Part shown: positions 1-8,250 of the stretch, piece after piece
Layout: each line of letters begins with the position of its first letter
Position numbering within the stretch: the stretch's first letter is position 1
Assembly: GCA_019239915.1 (NCBI GenBank)
Contig: JAFAZF010000063.1
Coordinates: 124,001-188,000 of the forward strand
DNA from: Sphingomonadaceae bacterium
Lineage (GTDB): Bacteria; Pseudomonadota; Alphaproteobacteria; Sphingomonadales; Sphingomonadaceae
Length of the DNA stretch: 64,000 nucleotides
Direction: 5' to 3'
Program-made: the position numbers and the translations under genes
Notes under the pieces: model-generated
Told to the model about the DNA's origin: nothing
Databases searched by the model: none
Seen by the model: the letters and a program-made list of their open reading frames with translations, nothing else

Positions 1-472
1 GCGCCGCGGTGACGTAGAGCTCGTGTCGCATCAGGATCGAGGGCACGCCCGCGGTGATGTCGCGGATGATGCCGCCGAGGCAGGCGGTGATGACGCCGGC
101 GGCGGCCGCCGGGATCGGCGCGATGCCGACATGCAGCGCCTTGCCCGCGCCATAGACCGCATAGGCGGCGAGCCCGACCGCATCGAACCATTCGAGCGCG
201 CGCTCCGGCCACCAGCGCAGCGGGATCGCCCACGCCGCGACGGCGACCGCGATGCACAGGATGACGGGCGTCGCATCGTGCATCCAGAACACCGGCGCAC
301 CGATCAGCAGATCGCGCAGCGTGCCGCCGCCGGTCGCGGTGATCAGTGCGAAGAAGCAGGCGCCGACGAAATCCAGCCGCTTGCGCACCGCCGCCAGCGC
401 GCCCGACGCCGCGAATACGGACAGCCCGGCGACGTCCAGCCACGGCAGCCATGTCTCGAGCGGGACGACCAT
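1..472 (-). CDS. Trimeric intracellular cation channel / UPF0126 family protein (3' end outside window)
   Basis: An inner-membrane protein of the UPF0126 (YicG/TRIC) family, whose characterised members are small monovalent-cation channels. The protein is read on the minus strand from an ATG at 472 and runs off the left edge after about 157 codons; the usual length is about 205 residues. Hydrophobic helices alternate with two copies of the family signature: GGGTLRD near residue 45 and GGIIRD near residue 132, matching the two-fold repeat of the family. The start is the ATG immediately before VVPLETWLPW, the first that gives a complete first helix. No SD is obvious. The gene stands alone, next to a repeat-rich gap. 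Seen: both signature motifs and hydrophobicity. Known: channel role for family members. The ion carried is not predictable. Confidence 0.85.
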   Translation of the reverse strand, partial: MVVPLETWLPWLDVAGLSVFAASGALAAVRKRLDFVGACFFALITATGGGTLRDLLIGAPVFWMHDATPVILCIAVAVAAWAIPLRWWPERALEWFDAVGLAAYAVYGAGKALHVGIAPIPAAAAGVITACLGGIIRDITAGVPSILMRHELYVTAA

Positions 473-558
473 GGCGCCGCATAGGACGGCGGGGGTCGGC
501 CGTCACCTAGGCCCGCCTTCATACTGCGCGATCCAAAGCCGCGAGATCACCGGCAACC

Positions 559-691
559 CGTTCGTGTCGGCCCTTCGACGGCCTGCCCAAGCAGGCGCTC
601 AGGATAAACTTCGATCCTTCGCATCGGAGTCGAGACACGTTGGACGAACCGTCCGCGGCACGTCCCTCGACTTCGCTCCCGACGAACGGAA
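559..691. repeat. Intergenic inverted repeat, GTTCGT-family copy 1
   Basis: The left end reads GTTCGTGTCGGCCCTTCGAC and the right end is its diverged mirror, ending CCGACGAACGG. Inside is a smaller hairpin, CTGCCCAAGCAGG. The same building blocks (GTTCGT, GAAGTCGAAG, GCTCAGGA, GCCTGCC..GGCAGGC) recur at about 2826, 8140, 14963, 31378 and 57353. Likely a non-coding hairpin element of the type scattered between sphingomonad genes; it may terminate transcription. Part of the 390-base gap 473-862, in which no gene is supported. Confidence 0.7.
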
Positions 692-710
692 CGCTTGCGG
701 CCAGATCGAC

Positions 711-797
711 CTGCCGGTGCTCCGGCGCAGGCCGGAGCGCTGGCGGCAGGTGCGGCATTCCATTCTCAGCGCTCCGGCCTGCGCCGGAGCACGGCAG
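711..797. repeat. Near-perfect inverted repeat, stem of about 30 bp
   Basis: Arm 711-742 (core GTGCTCCGGCGCAGGCCGG) is mirrored by arm 767-797, with one inserted G and a spacer of about 24 bases. Each arm also contains its own mini-palindrome, CCGGCGCAGGCCGG. Lies downstream of arfB (minus), so it could act as a terminator or mRNA-stabilising hairpin. There is no long T-tract. Confidence 0.75.
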
Positions 798-862
798 CCT
801 TGAAAAGCATCGTGGCGGATGGCGAATGTCCGAAACTGCGATAGAACTTTGACCGAGGGGGC

Positions 863-1276
863 CTAATCCAGCGGGATCTTGCCGCGGCCTTTCTTGATCG
901 CGCCGCGCTGCGCCTTGGCCTCGACGCGGCGCTCCTTGGCGGCGCGGGTCGGCTTGGTCTTGATCCGCCGCGCTTCGCGGACATGCGCCTCGGCGACGAG
1001 CGCGGCCATGCGCCGGCGCGCCTCCACGCGATTGGCCTCGCGGGTGCGGTGCGCCCGGGCGGTGAGCACGATCTCGCCGCCCTCGACCCAGCGGCTGCCG
1101 GCAAGCCGCTTCAGCCGCGCGAACACGTCGGGCGCGAGCCGCAGCGCATAAACGTTCAGGCGAAGCTGCACCGCGGTCGCGACCTTGTTGACGTTCTGCC
1201 CGCCGGGGCCTGTCGCCGCCAGGAAACGCTCCTCGAGCGTGTCTTCGGGAAGCGTCGGCGGCTCAGGCGACGGCAT
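863..1276 (-). CDS. arfB: Alternative ribosome-rescue factor ArfB (YaeJ-type peptidyl-tRNA hydrolase)
   Basis: Releases peptides from stalled ribosomes by hydrolysing peptidyl-tRNA in a codon-independent way. The 137-residue protein has the release-factor GGQ motif near residue 25 (ATGPGGQNVNKVAT) and a long, very basic C-terminal tail rich in K and R (KTKPTRAAKERR..KKGRGKI). That tail is the hallmark of ArfB; it inserts into the empty mRNA channel. The domain that reads stop codons in RF1/RF2 is absent. Start chosen at ATG 1276, giving MPSPEPPTLP; a longer frame reaches 1336 but only adds sequence antiparallel to the pseudouridine synthase. The gene overlaps the end of the upstream pseudouridine synthase by 14 bases, implying translational coupling. 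Confidence 0.9.
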   Translation of the reverse strand: MPSPEPPTLPEDTLEERFLAATGPGGQNVNKVATAVQLRLNVYALRLAPDVFARLKRLAGSRWVEGGEIVLTARAHRTREANRVEARRRMAALVAEAHVREARRIKTKPTRAAKERRVEAKAQRGAIKKGRGKIPLD

Positions 1277-1952
1277 CGCCCGTCTCTTCCGCCATTCCGG
1301 CGTACGGGGCGAACCGCTCAGGGAGCGGCGCGACACCGGTTATCAACGGCTTGCCGGCGCGCGGAAGCGTTAAGCGCCAGGCGTGGAGCATCATGCTTCC
1401 GTTACCATGGGCGTAAACCGACCCGTAAACCGGATCCCCTGCGATCGGCAGGCCCAGCCCTTCCGCCGCGTGGACGCGCAGCTGGTGCGTGCGGCCGGTG
1501 CGCGGCGCGAAGCGGACGAGTGCGCGACCGCCGATCTCGCCAAGCAGCCTCCAGTCGGTGACGGCGGCCTTGCCGCGCCGGCAATCGCCGACGATCCACC
1601 AGCCGGCTTCGCGGGTCGAGACCTTGGCGAGCGGCAATTCGATGGTGCCGCCGCGCTCGGCGGGAACACCGTCCAGAACAGCGAGATAGACCTTCTCGAC
1701 CGCGCCGGCCTCGAACGCGGCGGCGAAGCGCTTGTGCGCCTTGGGGTTGCGTGCGAGCAGCAGGCAGCCCGACGTATCCTGATCGAGCCGGTGCACGATC
1801 GAGGGCGGCCGCTGGAAACCGAAACGCAGGGTTTCGAGCGCATCCTCGACGGACGGACCACCGGCGCGCGGCCGCGTCACCGGCAGCCCGGCGGGCTTGG
1901 CGATCATCAGCGCCTCGCCGTCCATGAAGAGGATTTCGTCCAATTCGATCAC
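1263..1952 (-). CDS. RluA-family RNA pseudouridine synthase
   Basis: Isomerises uridine to pseudouridine in rRNA or tRNA. The motif HRLDQDTSG, with the catalytic aspartate, lies about 55 residues in. It is followed by RNPKAHKRF and the conserved RTGRTHQLRVH block near residue 155. About 229 residues, with no S4 domain, so it belongs to the short single-domain branch. The start is uncertain. No in-frame ATG precedes the catalytic domain except ATG 1925, which trims strand 1. GTG at 1952 gives VIELDEILFMDG and matches usual family N-termini. TTG at 1979 would extend it by 9 residues towards the CtrA box. The target site cannot be told from sequence. Transcribed divergently from ctrA, so its promoter shares the CtrA-box region. 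Confidence 0.85.
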   Translation of the reverse strand: MIELDEILFMDGEALMIAKPAGLPVTRPRAGGPSVEDALETLRFGFQRPPSIVHRLDQDTSGCLLLARNPKAHKRFAAAFEAGAVEKVYLAVLDGVPAERGGTIELPLAKVSTREAGWWIVGDCRRGKAAVTDWRLLGEIGGRALVRFAPRTGRTHQLRVHAAEGLGLPIAGDPVYGSVYAHGNGSMMLHAWRLTLPRAGKPLITGVAPLPERFAPYAGMAEETGDAVA

Positions 1953-1992
1953 GTCCGGATTTTCACCCCATTTCAACAATTGTTGACCGCCT

Positions 1993-2007
1993 TAACCTCC
2001 ATTTAAC
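1993..2007 (+). promoter_or_regulatory. CtrA-binding box (TTAA-N7-TTAA) upstream of ctrA
   Basis: TTAA at 1993-1996 and TTAA at 2004-2007 are separated by exactly 7 bases (CCTCCAT). This is the consensus full CtrA site of alphaproteobacteria. It lies 87 bases before the ctrA ATG and just upstream of the divergent pseudouridine synthase, so CtrA autoregulation is expected. A TTGACC (1984-1989) beside it could serve as a -35. No GANTC (CcrM) site is seen between 1980 and 2093. Confidence 0.8.
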
Positions 2008-2054
2008 CTTTTCCCTTCATTCCTGTATTGGTTAATAGGGATGTCCGCCGGGTG

Positions 2055-2070
2055 GCAGGCGCTTGCCTGC
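2055..2070 (+). promoter_or_regulatory. Hairpin in the ctrA 5' untranslated region
   Basis: GCAGGC (2055-2060) pairs perfectly with GCCTGC (2065-2070) around the tetraloop GCTT. It sits 23 bases before the ctrA start codon, just upstream of the G-rich stretch TGGGGG that may serve as the SD. It may influence translation or mRNA stability; that is inference only. Confidence 0.4.
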
Positions 2071-2093
2071 GGGTGGTCCATGGGGGTTCGAAC

Positions 2094-2795
2094 ATGCGCG
2101 TGCTGCTGATCGAAGACGAGCCGACGACCGCCAAGGCGATCGAGCTGATGCTGACCGGCGAGGGCTTCAACATCTACACGACCGATCTGGGCGAGGAAGG
2201 CCTCGATCTGGGCAAGCTCTACGATTACGACATCATCCTGCTCGATCTCAACCTGCCCGACATGCACGGCTACGACGTGCTGAAGAAGCTTCGCGTCGCC
2301 AAGGTGCAGACGCCGGTGCTCATCCTCTCGGGCATCAACGAGATGGATTCGAAGGTCCGCGCGCTCGGTTTCGGTGCCGACGACTATGTCACCAAGCCGT
2401 TCCATCGCGAGGAGCTGATCGCCCGCATCCATGCGGTGGTGCGTCGCTCCAAGGGTCATTCGCAGTCGGTCATCCGCACCGGCAAGCTCGCCGTGAACCT
2501 CGACGCCAAGACGGTCGAGGTCGACGGCGCCCGCGTCCACCTGACGGGCAAGGAATATGCGATGCTGGAGCTGCTCTCGCTCCGCAAGGGCACGACGCTC
2601 ACCAAGGAAATGTTCCTGAACCACCTCTACGGCGGCATGGACGAGCCCGAGCTCAAGATCATCGACGTGTTCATCTGCAAGCTGCGCAAGAAGCTCAGCC
2701 TCGCCTGCGGCGGCGACAATTACATCGAGACCGTCTGGGGCCGCGGCTACGTGCTGCGCGATCCGGAAGAGGGCCAGGTCGCGCAGGTCGCGTAA
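2094..2795 (+). CDS. ctrA: Cell-cycle response regulator CtrA
   Basis: OmpR-type response regulator of 233 residues that controls cell cycle, motility and envelope genes in alphaproteobacteria. The receiver domain (1-118) carries the acidic pair E7-D8, phospho-acceptor D51 in [13 protein letters not shown] and K in VTKPF. The winged-helix DNA-binding domain (about 125-228) has the near-invariant CtrA stretch [17 protein letters not shown] and ends with [13 protein letters not shown]. Start at ATG 2094 ([10 protein letters not shown]), as in characterised CtrA proteins; the frame upstream to 2028 has only a TTG. The CtrA box at 1993-2007 argues for autoregulation. The extreme C-terminus (QVAQVA) recalls the small hydrophobic tail that marks Caulobacter CtrA for ClpXP, though it is not the classic AA end. 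Confidence 0.97.
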   Translation: MRVLLIEDEPTTAKAIELMLTGEGFNIYTTDLGEEGLDLGKLYDYDIILLDLNLPDMHGYDVLKKLRVAKVQTPVLILSGINEMDSKVRALGFGADDYVTKPFHREELIARIHAVVRRSKGHSQSVIRTGKLAVNLDAKTVEVDGARVHLTGKEYAMLELLSLRKGTTLTKEMFLNHLYGGMDEPELKIIDVFICKLRKKLSLACGGDNYIETVWGRGYVLRDPEEGQVAQVA

Positions 2796-2825
2796 CGCGC
2801 GCTACCTCTACCCGATCAAAAGAAA

Positions 2826-2964
2826 CCCGTTCGCACTGAGCGAAGTCGAAGTGCGTGCCGCGAGCACACCGTTCGCTGCACGTCCTTCCACTGCGATCCG
2901 AAAGATCGCAGTTTATCCTGAGCGCCTGCCCGAGCAGGCAGCCGAAGGGCTCAGGACGAACGGG
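2826..2964. repeat. Intergenic inverted repeat, GTTCGT-family copy 2
   Basis: Begins CCCGTTCGCACTGAGCGAAG and closes with GGCTCAGGACGAACGGG, so the outer 8-10 bases are mirror images. Inside are two further hairpins: GCGATC..GATCGC near 2900, and GCGCCTGCCCGAGCAGGC near 2925. Lies between ctrA and hpnJ, both plus strand, and may limit read-through. No gene is supported in the 271-base gap. Confidence 0.75.
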
Positions 2965-3066
2965 TCATTCGTATCGGGCGGTAGAGCCGCCACACTGAAC
3001 GGCTTTTCACGCGCGTTCCGCCCGCCCCACTGGAAACCGTGCCCGTCACACTGTACCTGACCGCCC

Positions 3067-4512
3067 ATGCTCAGGACACTCTTCCTTCAGGCCCCCTCCT
3101 TCGACGGCTATGACGGCGGCGCCGGCGCGCGCTACCAGATGAAGCGCGAGGTCAAATCCTTCTGGTATCCGACCTGGATCGCGCAGCCCGCCGCGATGAT
3201 CCCGGGATCGAAGCTGATCGACGCGCCCGCGCACGACCTCAGCTGGGACGACATCGCGCACGAGTTCGACGATCGCGATCTCGTCATCCTCCACACTTCG
3301 ACGCCCTCGTTCAACCAGGACATCCGCACCGCGCGGCTGATCAAGGAGCGCAATCCGGCGATCAAGGTCGGCTTCGTCGGCGCCAAGGTGATGATCGAGG
3401 ATGAGAAGAGCCTCGCCGCCTGCGACGCGATCGATTTCGTCTGCCGCGAGGAATATGACTTCACCTGCGTCGAGCTGGCGCAGGGCCGCCCGTTCAGCGA
3501 AATCGACGGCATCACCTGGCGTTCCCCGAGCGGCGATCTCATCCGCAACAAGGATCGCGCGCAGATCGAGGACATGGACGTCCTCCCGATGGTCAGCCCG
3601 ATCTACAAGCGCGACCTCGATACCTCGAAATATTTCGGTGGGTACCAGCGCCACCCCTATATCAGCTTCTATACCGGGCGCGGCTGCAAGAGCCGCTGTA
3701 CCTTCTGCCTGTGGCCGCAGACGATCAGCGGACATCGCTATCGCCACCGCACCGTGCCGAAGGTCATCGAGGAAGTGCAGTACATCCTGCGCGAGATGCC
3801 CGAGATCAAAGAGATCTTCTTCGACGACGACACGCTGGCCGACGCGCATGATTTCGTCGTCGAGCTGTCCGGCGAGCTCGCCAAGCTCGGCTTCGGCAAG
3901 CCCGGCTTCCCGGTCACCTGGGGCTGCAACGCCAAGGCCAACGTGCCGCAGCCGGTGCTCGTGGCGATGAAGGCGGGCGGCTGCCGCGTGCTGCTGGTCG
4001 GCTACGAGAGCGGCAACCAGAAGATCCTGCATAACATCAAGAAAGGTCTGCGCACCGACGTCGCGCGCCAGTTCACCAAGGACGCGCACGCGCTCGGCCT
4101 GACGATCCACGGCACCTTCATCCTCGGCCTGCCGGGCGAGACGCTCGAGACGATCGAGGAGACGATCCGCTACGCGATCGAACTGAACCCGCACACCATC
4201 CAGGTGAGCCTCGCCGCGCCCTATCCCGGCACCTTTCTCTATAAGCAGGCGGTCGAGAACAACTGGTTCGACGGCAGCGATCAGCTGCTGACCGACGGCG
4301 GCAACCAGATCGCGCAGCTCAGCTATCCCCACCTTTCGTCGGCGGTGATCTTCGACAAAGTCGAGGAGTTCTACAAGCGCTTCTACTTCCGCCCGCGCAA
4401 GATCGGCGCGATCGTCGGCGAGATGGTCCGCGACTGGGACATGATGAAGCGCCGCCTGCGCGAGGGCGTCGAGTTCTTCGACTTCCTGCGGCGGCGTAAG
4501 GAAGCAGCGTAA
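3067..4512 (+). CDS. hpnJ: Hopanoid biosynthesis radical-SAM protein HpnJ
   Basis: B12-binding radical-SAM enzyme of 481 residues. HpnJ homologues are required to make the cyclitol-ether head group of composite hopanoids, acting on glucosaminyl-type bacteriohopanetetrol. The N-terminal cobalamin-binding-like half begins MLRTLFLQAPSFDGYDGGAG, close to family consensus. The [4Fe-4S] cluster cysteines are C207, C211 and C214 (GRGCKSRCTFC), followed by the TIM-barrel segment with FFDDDTLADA and the SAM-contact region GCRVLLVGYESG. ATG 3067 is the family start; no strong SD precedes it. No other hpn gene lies nearby: the gene stands alone between repeat-filled gaps. Assignment is strong at family level; the exact product in this organism is inferred. 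Confidence 0.9.
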   Translation: MLRTLFLQAPSFDGYDGGAGARYQMKREVKSFWYPTWIAQPAAMIPGSKLIDAPAHDLSWDDIAHEFDDRDLVILHTSTPSFNQDIRTARLIKERNPAIKVGFVGAKVMIEDEKSLAACDAIDFVCREEYDFTCVELAQGRPFSEIDGITWRSPSGDLIRNKDRAQIEDMDVLPMVSPIYKRDLDTSKYFGGYQRHPYISFYTGRGCKSRCTFCLWPQTISGHRYRHRTVPKVIEEVQYILREMPEIKEIFFDDDTLADAHDFVVELSGELAKLGFGKPGFPVTWGCNAKANVPQPVLVAMKAGGCRVLLVGYESGNQKILHNIKKGLRTDVARQFTKDAHALGLTIHGTFILGLPGETLETIEETIRYAIELNPHTIQVSLAAPYPGTFLYKQAVENNWFDGSDQLLTDGGNQIAQLSYPHLSSAVIFDKVEEFYKRFYFRPRKIGAIVGEMVRDWDMMKRRLREGVEFFDFLRRRKEAA

Positions 4513-4522
4513 GGCCGGGGCA

Positions 4523-4597
4523 GTGCTCCTGCGAAAGCAGGAGCCCGAGCCTCAGGCACGATGTTCGCGGCTCCGGCTCCTGCTTTTGCAGGAGCAC
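4523..4597. repeat. Inverted repeat GTGCTCCTGC..GCAGGAGCAC
   Basis: Arms 4523-4551 and 4569-4597 are mirror images apart from a few bases. Each arm is itself a hairpin (GCTCCTGCGAAAGCAGGAGC and GCTCCTGCTTTTGCAGGAGC). It lies 10 bases after the hpnJ stop, a position fitting a factor-independent terminator although there is no clear U-tract. Confidence 0.75.
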
Positions 4598-4630
4598 GAT
4601 TGCGCTGGATGGGATGAAGCCCTCATACAT

Positions 4631-4726
4631 CGTCATCCCCGCGAAGGCGGGGATCCATTCATACTGTGCGGTCGCGACTGAGGCGCAACGCTGCGGTTAT
4701 GGATTCCCGCCTTCGCGGGAATGACG
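4631..4726. repeat. Inverted repeat CGTCATCCCCGCGAAGGCGG
   Basis: The left arm CGTCATCCCCGCGAAGGCGG (4631-4650) is mirrored by the right arm ending CCGCCTTCGCGGGAATGACG (4707-4726). This arm is a frequent intergenic element in proteobacterial genomes. Lies between convergent hpnJ (plus) and the NTF2-like gene (minus), after the repeat at 4523. Confidence 0.8.
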
Positions 4727-4760
4727 GTCGGGTGGGGTGAGCGGCAGGCTCCGCTTCGCC

Positions 4761-5387
4761 TCAATCATAGTCGAGCAACGCCATCGCCTCAGGCGATTTC
4801 TTTCGCGCTTCGCGACGCTGCGCGAGGATCGGATCGACATGCCCGAAGCGATCCGGCCGGATCTCCAGCGGGCGCTGATAGGAGGGGTCGCTGCGATCGC
4901 GCGTCGACGGCTCCATGTCGGCGATCGCCGCATTCTCGGCATGAGTGAGGCCGTCGGCGCGGCCGCCGGTGGTCCAGTCCATCAGGCATTTGCGCGCGAC
5001 GATGCCCCAGCGTCCGTCCCGCTTCTCGAGCCGGTCGACATAGCGGCCGCCGCCCATGCTGTAGGGCTGGCCGGTGCGGTTCATGCCGACATACATCCAG
5101 TAGGTCTCGGCATGCGCGGTATCGCCGTCGAGATCGCAGACATGGTTGGTGATGATGTGCTGCGTGATCGTGTTGTTCTCGGCGTGCATGGAAAGCGCGC
5201 ACTCGGCGAACTGCTGCGGATCGCCGACATAGCAACCATGATCGTCAACCGCGTCGGCGTGGTAGACCGAGAGCAGCAGATCCTTGTCCAGCCGATCGAC
5301 GGCGCGGCCGTAGCGGCTCATCAGATCGCGGATCTCCATGCGGTCCTTGATCTCGGTGACCGTCGCGGCGAGCTCTTCCAGCGTCAT
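4761..5387 (-). CDS. NTF2/SnoaL-like protein
   Basis: Protein of 208 residues with the cone-shaped NTF2 fold common to SnoaL cyclases, ketosteroid isomerase-like proteins and small dehydratases. Typical features are IRDLMSRYGRAVDRLDKDLL (helix 1), YHADAVDDHG, HIITNHVCDLDGDTAHAETY (central strands) and GRYVDRLEKRDGRWGI, followed by a C-terminal extension of about 60 residues ending in DPILAQRREARKK. Such proteins are abundant in sphingomonad catabolic regions and often have unknown substrates. H, D and Y residues line the expected pocket, but no catalytic pair can be named. Divergent from nothing; it sits downstream of the cys operon with a 58-base gap and could be co-transcribed with it. Confidence 0.75.
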   Translation of the reverse strand: MTLEELAATVTEIKDRMEIRDLMSRYGRAVDRLDKDLLLSVYHADAVDDHGCYVGDPQQFAECALSMHAENNTITQHIITNHVCDLDGDTAHAETYWMYVGMNRTGQPYSMGGGRYVDRLEKRDGRWGIVARKCLMDWTTGGRADGLTHAENAAIADMEPSTRDRSDPSYQRPLEIRPDRFGHVDPILAQRREARKKSPEAMALLDYD

Positions 5388-5445
5388 CCTCTGCTCCTGG
5401 CATTCTTTCTGACCATGCGGATGATGTGCCCGTCGGCGCGCGACC

Positions 5446-6216
5446 TCAAGCGGAAGTCGCGCGTGCGGCCGCTTCCTTCGTCAGCCGCAGGATCTTCTCT
5501 GCGAGCTCGGGCCGGCAGATCAGCAGATCGGGCATGTAGGGGTTTTCGCCGTTGTAGATCAGCGGCGAGCCGTCGACGCGGCTGACGTGAAGTCCGGCCG
5601 CCTTGGCGACGGCGACGGGTGCGCAGCTGTCCCATTCATATTGGCCGCCGGTGTGGAGATAGATGTCGGCCTGGCCGCGCACCACCGCCATCGCCTTGGC
5701 GCCGGCCGATCCCATCGGCACGAGATCGGCATCGAGCGAGCCCGCGACCGACACCGCCTCCGCCGCCGGCCGCGTCCGGCTGACCAGCATGCGCAGCTTT
5801 TCGGCGGCTTCCGGCGCCGGCGGGCAGCCGGCGGTGCAGAGCGTCAGCGGCACGCCGGGCAGCGCCACCGCGCCGACCTCGGGCTTGCCGTCGACGGCGA
5901 GCGCGACATGCACCGCCCAATCGTCCCTGCCCTCGCCATATTCGCGCGTGCCATCGAGCGGATCGACGATCCACACGCGCTTCGCGTCGAGCCGCTCGGC
6001 CGAGTCCTTCTCCTCTTCGGAGAGGATGGCGTCGTCCGGCCGGGCATGGCGCAGCGCCTCGATGATGAAGGCGTTGGCGGTGCGGTCACCGGCCTTGCCG
6101 AGCGCCTTGCCCTCGAACAGGCCGGAGCGGCGCAGCGTCAGCAGCAGTTCGCCCGCGGTCTCGGCGATGCGGCGCGCGAGCGCGGCATCGATTTCGCCGG
6201 TCTTATCCTCGCTCAT
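5446..6216 (-). CDS. cysQ: 3'(2'),5'-bisphosphate nucleotidase CysQ
   Basis: Removes the 3'-phosphate of PAP (and PAPS), recycling the by-product of PAPS-using reactions. Inositol-monophosphatase superfamily, 256 residues. The metal-binding motifs are LSEEEKD (near residue 65), the signature DPLDGTREY (near 85) and [22 protein letters not shown] near the C-terminus. GDRTANAF corresponds to the substrate loop. Its ATG overlaps the stop of cysNC by four bases (ATGA), so the two are translated together. The operon context and the REY extension after DPLDGT favour CysQ over inositol monophosphatase. Confidence 0.9.
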   Translation of the reverse strand: MSEDKTGEIDAALARRIAETAGELLLTLRRSGLFEGKALGKAGDRTANAFIIEALRHARPDDAILSEEEKDSAERLDAKRVWIVDPLDGTREYGEGRDDWAVHVALAVDGKPEVGAVALPGVPLTLCTAGCPPAPEAAEKLRMLVSRTRPAAEAVSVAGSLDADLVPMGSAGAKAMAVVRGQADIYLHTGGQYEWDSCAPVAVAKAAGLHVSRVDGSPLIYNGENPYMPDLLICRPELAEKILRLTKEAAARATSA

Positions 6217-8129
6217 CCCTCGCGCTCCAGCAGCCGCTCGACGATCAGGTCGGCCGCCTGCTCGGCAGTCATGTTGGTCGTGTCGACGCGGATCTCGGGG
6301 TTCTCCGGCGGCTCATAGGGGCTGTCGATGCCGGTGAAGTTCTTGAGCTGGCCAGCACGCGCCTTGGCATAGAGCCCCTTCACGTCGCGCTTCTCGGCCT
6401 CGGCGAGCGGCGTGTCGATATGCACCTCGATGAACTCGCCCTCCGCCATCATCTGGCGGACCAGCGCGCGCTCGGCGCGGAACGGCGAGATGAACGCTGT
6501 GAGCACGATCAGCCCCGCGTCGGTCATCAGCTTCGCGACCTCGCCGACGCGGCGGATATTCTCGACGCGGTCGGCCTCGGTGAAGCCGAGATCCTTGTTG
6601 AGCCCGTGGCGCACATTGTCGCCGTCGAGCAGGAAGCTGTGACGGTTCATGCGCGCCAGCTTGCGATCGACGAGGTTGGCGATCGTCGACTTGCCCGCGC
6701 CCGACAGGCCGGTGAGCCAAACCACGGCCGGCTTCTGGTTCTTGAGGCCGGCGCGCTTCTCGCGGCCGACGTCGAGCGCCTGCCAGTGGACGTTCTCCGC
6801 ACGCCGCAGCGCGAAGTGGAGCATGCCGGCGGCGACGGTGGCGTTGCTGATCTTGTCGATCAGGATGAAGCCGCCGAGCGTGTGGTTGTCGCCATAGGGC
6901 TCGAACACGATCGGCCGGTCCGTCGAGAGGTTGGCGATACCGATCGCGTTCAGATCCAGCGTCTTCGCCGCGAGATGCTCCATCGTGTTGACGTTGACCT
7001 GATATTTCGGCGCCTGGATCTGCGCGCTCACGGTCTGTGTGGCGAGCTTCAGCCAATAGGAGCGGCCGGGCAGCATTTCCTCGTCCGCCATCCACACGAT
7101 CGTCGCCTCGAACTGGTCGGCGGCCTGCGGCGGGCTGTCGGCGACCGCGATGACGTCGCCGCGCGAACAATCGATCTCGTCGGCGAAGGTAAGCGTGACC
7201 GACTGGCCGGCGACCGCCTGATCGAGGTCGCCATCCAGCGTGACGATGCGTGCGACGGTCGAGGTCTTGCCCGAGGGCAGCACGCGGATCTTGTCGCCCG
7301 GCTTGACCGTGCCGCCGGCGATGAGCCCGGAGAAGCCGCGGAAATCGAGATTGGGGCGGTTGACCCACTGCACCGGCATGCGGAACGGCTTGGCCTGGTC
7401 CGAGACCTGATCGAGCTCGACCGTCTCGAGATGCTCGATCAGCGCCGGACCTTGGTACCACGGCGTGTTCGGGCTCGGGCCGGTGATGTTGTCGCCCTTG
7501 AAGCCGGAAATCGGCATCGCGACGAAGCTCTCGATGCCGATCGAGTCTGCGAATGCCTTGTAGTCGGCGACGATCTCGTCGAACCGCGCCTGGCTATAGT
7601 CGACCAGGTCCATCTTGTTGACCGCGAGCACGATGTGCCGGATGCCGATCAGGTGCGCGAGATAGCTGTGCCGCCGGGTCTGGACGAGCACGCCCTTGCG
7701 CGCGTCGGTCAGGATCACGGCGAGATCGGCGGTCGACGCGCCGGTCACCATGTTGCGCGTATATTGCTCGTGGCCGGGCGTATCGGCGACGATGAACTTG
7801 CGCTTCTCGGTGCCGACGAAGCGGTAGGCGACGTCGATCGTGATGCCCTGTTCGCGCTCGGCGGCGAGGCCGTCGACAAGCAGCGCGAAGTCGATCTCCT
7901 GCCCCTGGGTGCCGACCTTCTTCGAATCCGCCTCCAGCGCGGCGAGCTGATCCTCGAAGATCATCTTCGAATCGTAGAGCAGCCGGCCGATCAGCGTCGA
8001 CTTGCCGTCGTCGACCGACCCGCAGGTGATGAAGCGCAGCAGCGTCTTGTGCTGATGGACCTCGAGATAGGCGTCGATGTCCTCGGCGATGAGCGCGTCG
8101 GTCTTGTAGATGGGATCGGCGTTCGTCAT
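6213..8129 (-). CDS. cysNC: Bifunctional sulfate adenylyltransferase subunit 1 / adenylylsulfate kinase CysNC
   Basis: Fusion protein of 638 residues. The N-terminal CysN part is a translational GTPase that drives APS formation with CysD: P-loop GSVDDGKST at 37-45, [12 protein letters not shown] switch II, NKMD, then two beta-barrel domains. The C-terminal CysC part (from about 445) phosphorylates APS to PAPS: P-loop [27 protein letters not shown] and [14 protein letters not shown] fusions are common in alphaproteobacteria. Start ATG 8129 ([18 protein letters not shown]). The SD is weak, and an inverted repeat begins only 11 bases upstream, separating the gene from cysD. Overlaps cysQ by four bases. 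Confidence 0.96.
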   Translation of the reverse strand: MTNADPIYKTDALIAEDIDAYLEVHQHKTLLRFITCGSVDDGKSTLIGRLLYDSKMIFEDQLAALEADSKKVGTQGQEIDFALLVDGLAAEREQGITIDVAYRFVGTEKRKFIVADTPGHEQYTRNMVTGASTADLAVILTDARKGVLVQTRRHSYLAHLIGIRHIVLAVNKMDLVDYSQARFDEIVADYKAFADSIGIESFVAMPISGFKGDNITGPSPNTPWYQGPALIEHLETVELDQVSDQAKPFRMPVQWVNRPNLDFRGFSGLIAGGTVKPGDKIRVLPSGKTSTVARIVTLDGDLDQAVAGQSVTLTFADEIDCSRGDVIAVADSPPQAADQFEATIVWMADEEMLPGRSYWLKLATQTVSAQIQAPKYQVNVNTMEHLAAKTLDLNAIGIANLSTDRPIVFEPYGDNHTLGGFILIDKISNATVAAGMLHFALRRAENVHWQALDVGREKRAGLKNQKPAVVWLTGLSGAGKSTIANLVDRKLARMNRHSFLLDGDNVRHGLNKDLGFTEADRVENIRRVGEVAKLMTDAGLIVLTAFISPFRAERALVRQMMAEGEFIEVHIDTPLAEAEKRDVKGLYAKARAGQLKNFTGIDSPYEPPENPEIRVDTTNMTAEQAADLIVERLLEREG

Positions 8130-8139
8130 TTCTGGAATT

Positions 8140-8224
8140 CCCGTTCGTCCCGAGCGAAGTCGAGGGACGTGCAGACTGAAGCAGCGGTTGCGTTGCGTGC
8201 CTCGACGACGCTCGGCACGAACGG
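8140..8224. repeat. Intergenic inverted repeat, GTTCGT-family copy 3, between cysD and cysNC
   Basis: Left arm CCCGTTCGTCCCGAGCGAAG, right arm ending CGACGCTCGGCACGAACGG; the outer 8 bases pair exactly and the GCTCGG blocks also pair. It occupies most of the 121-base gap inside the cysD-cysNC operon and ends 11 bases before the cysNC start codon. It could lower or uncouple cysNC expression relative to cysD. Confidence 0.75.
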
Positions 8225-8250
8225 AAACGCGCTGATGGACGCGCCGCCCA

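Noticed and set aside
473-862. Plus-strand frames between the TRIC gene and arfB
   Set aside because: They run through two inverted repeats, have no SD and no recognisable protein features.
2080-2095. GGGTTCGAAC, resembling the T-loop of a tRNA
   Set aside because: The flanking bases do not pair as a T-stem, there is no acceptor or anticodon arm, and the stretch runs straight into the ctrA start codon.
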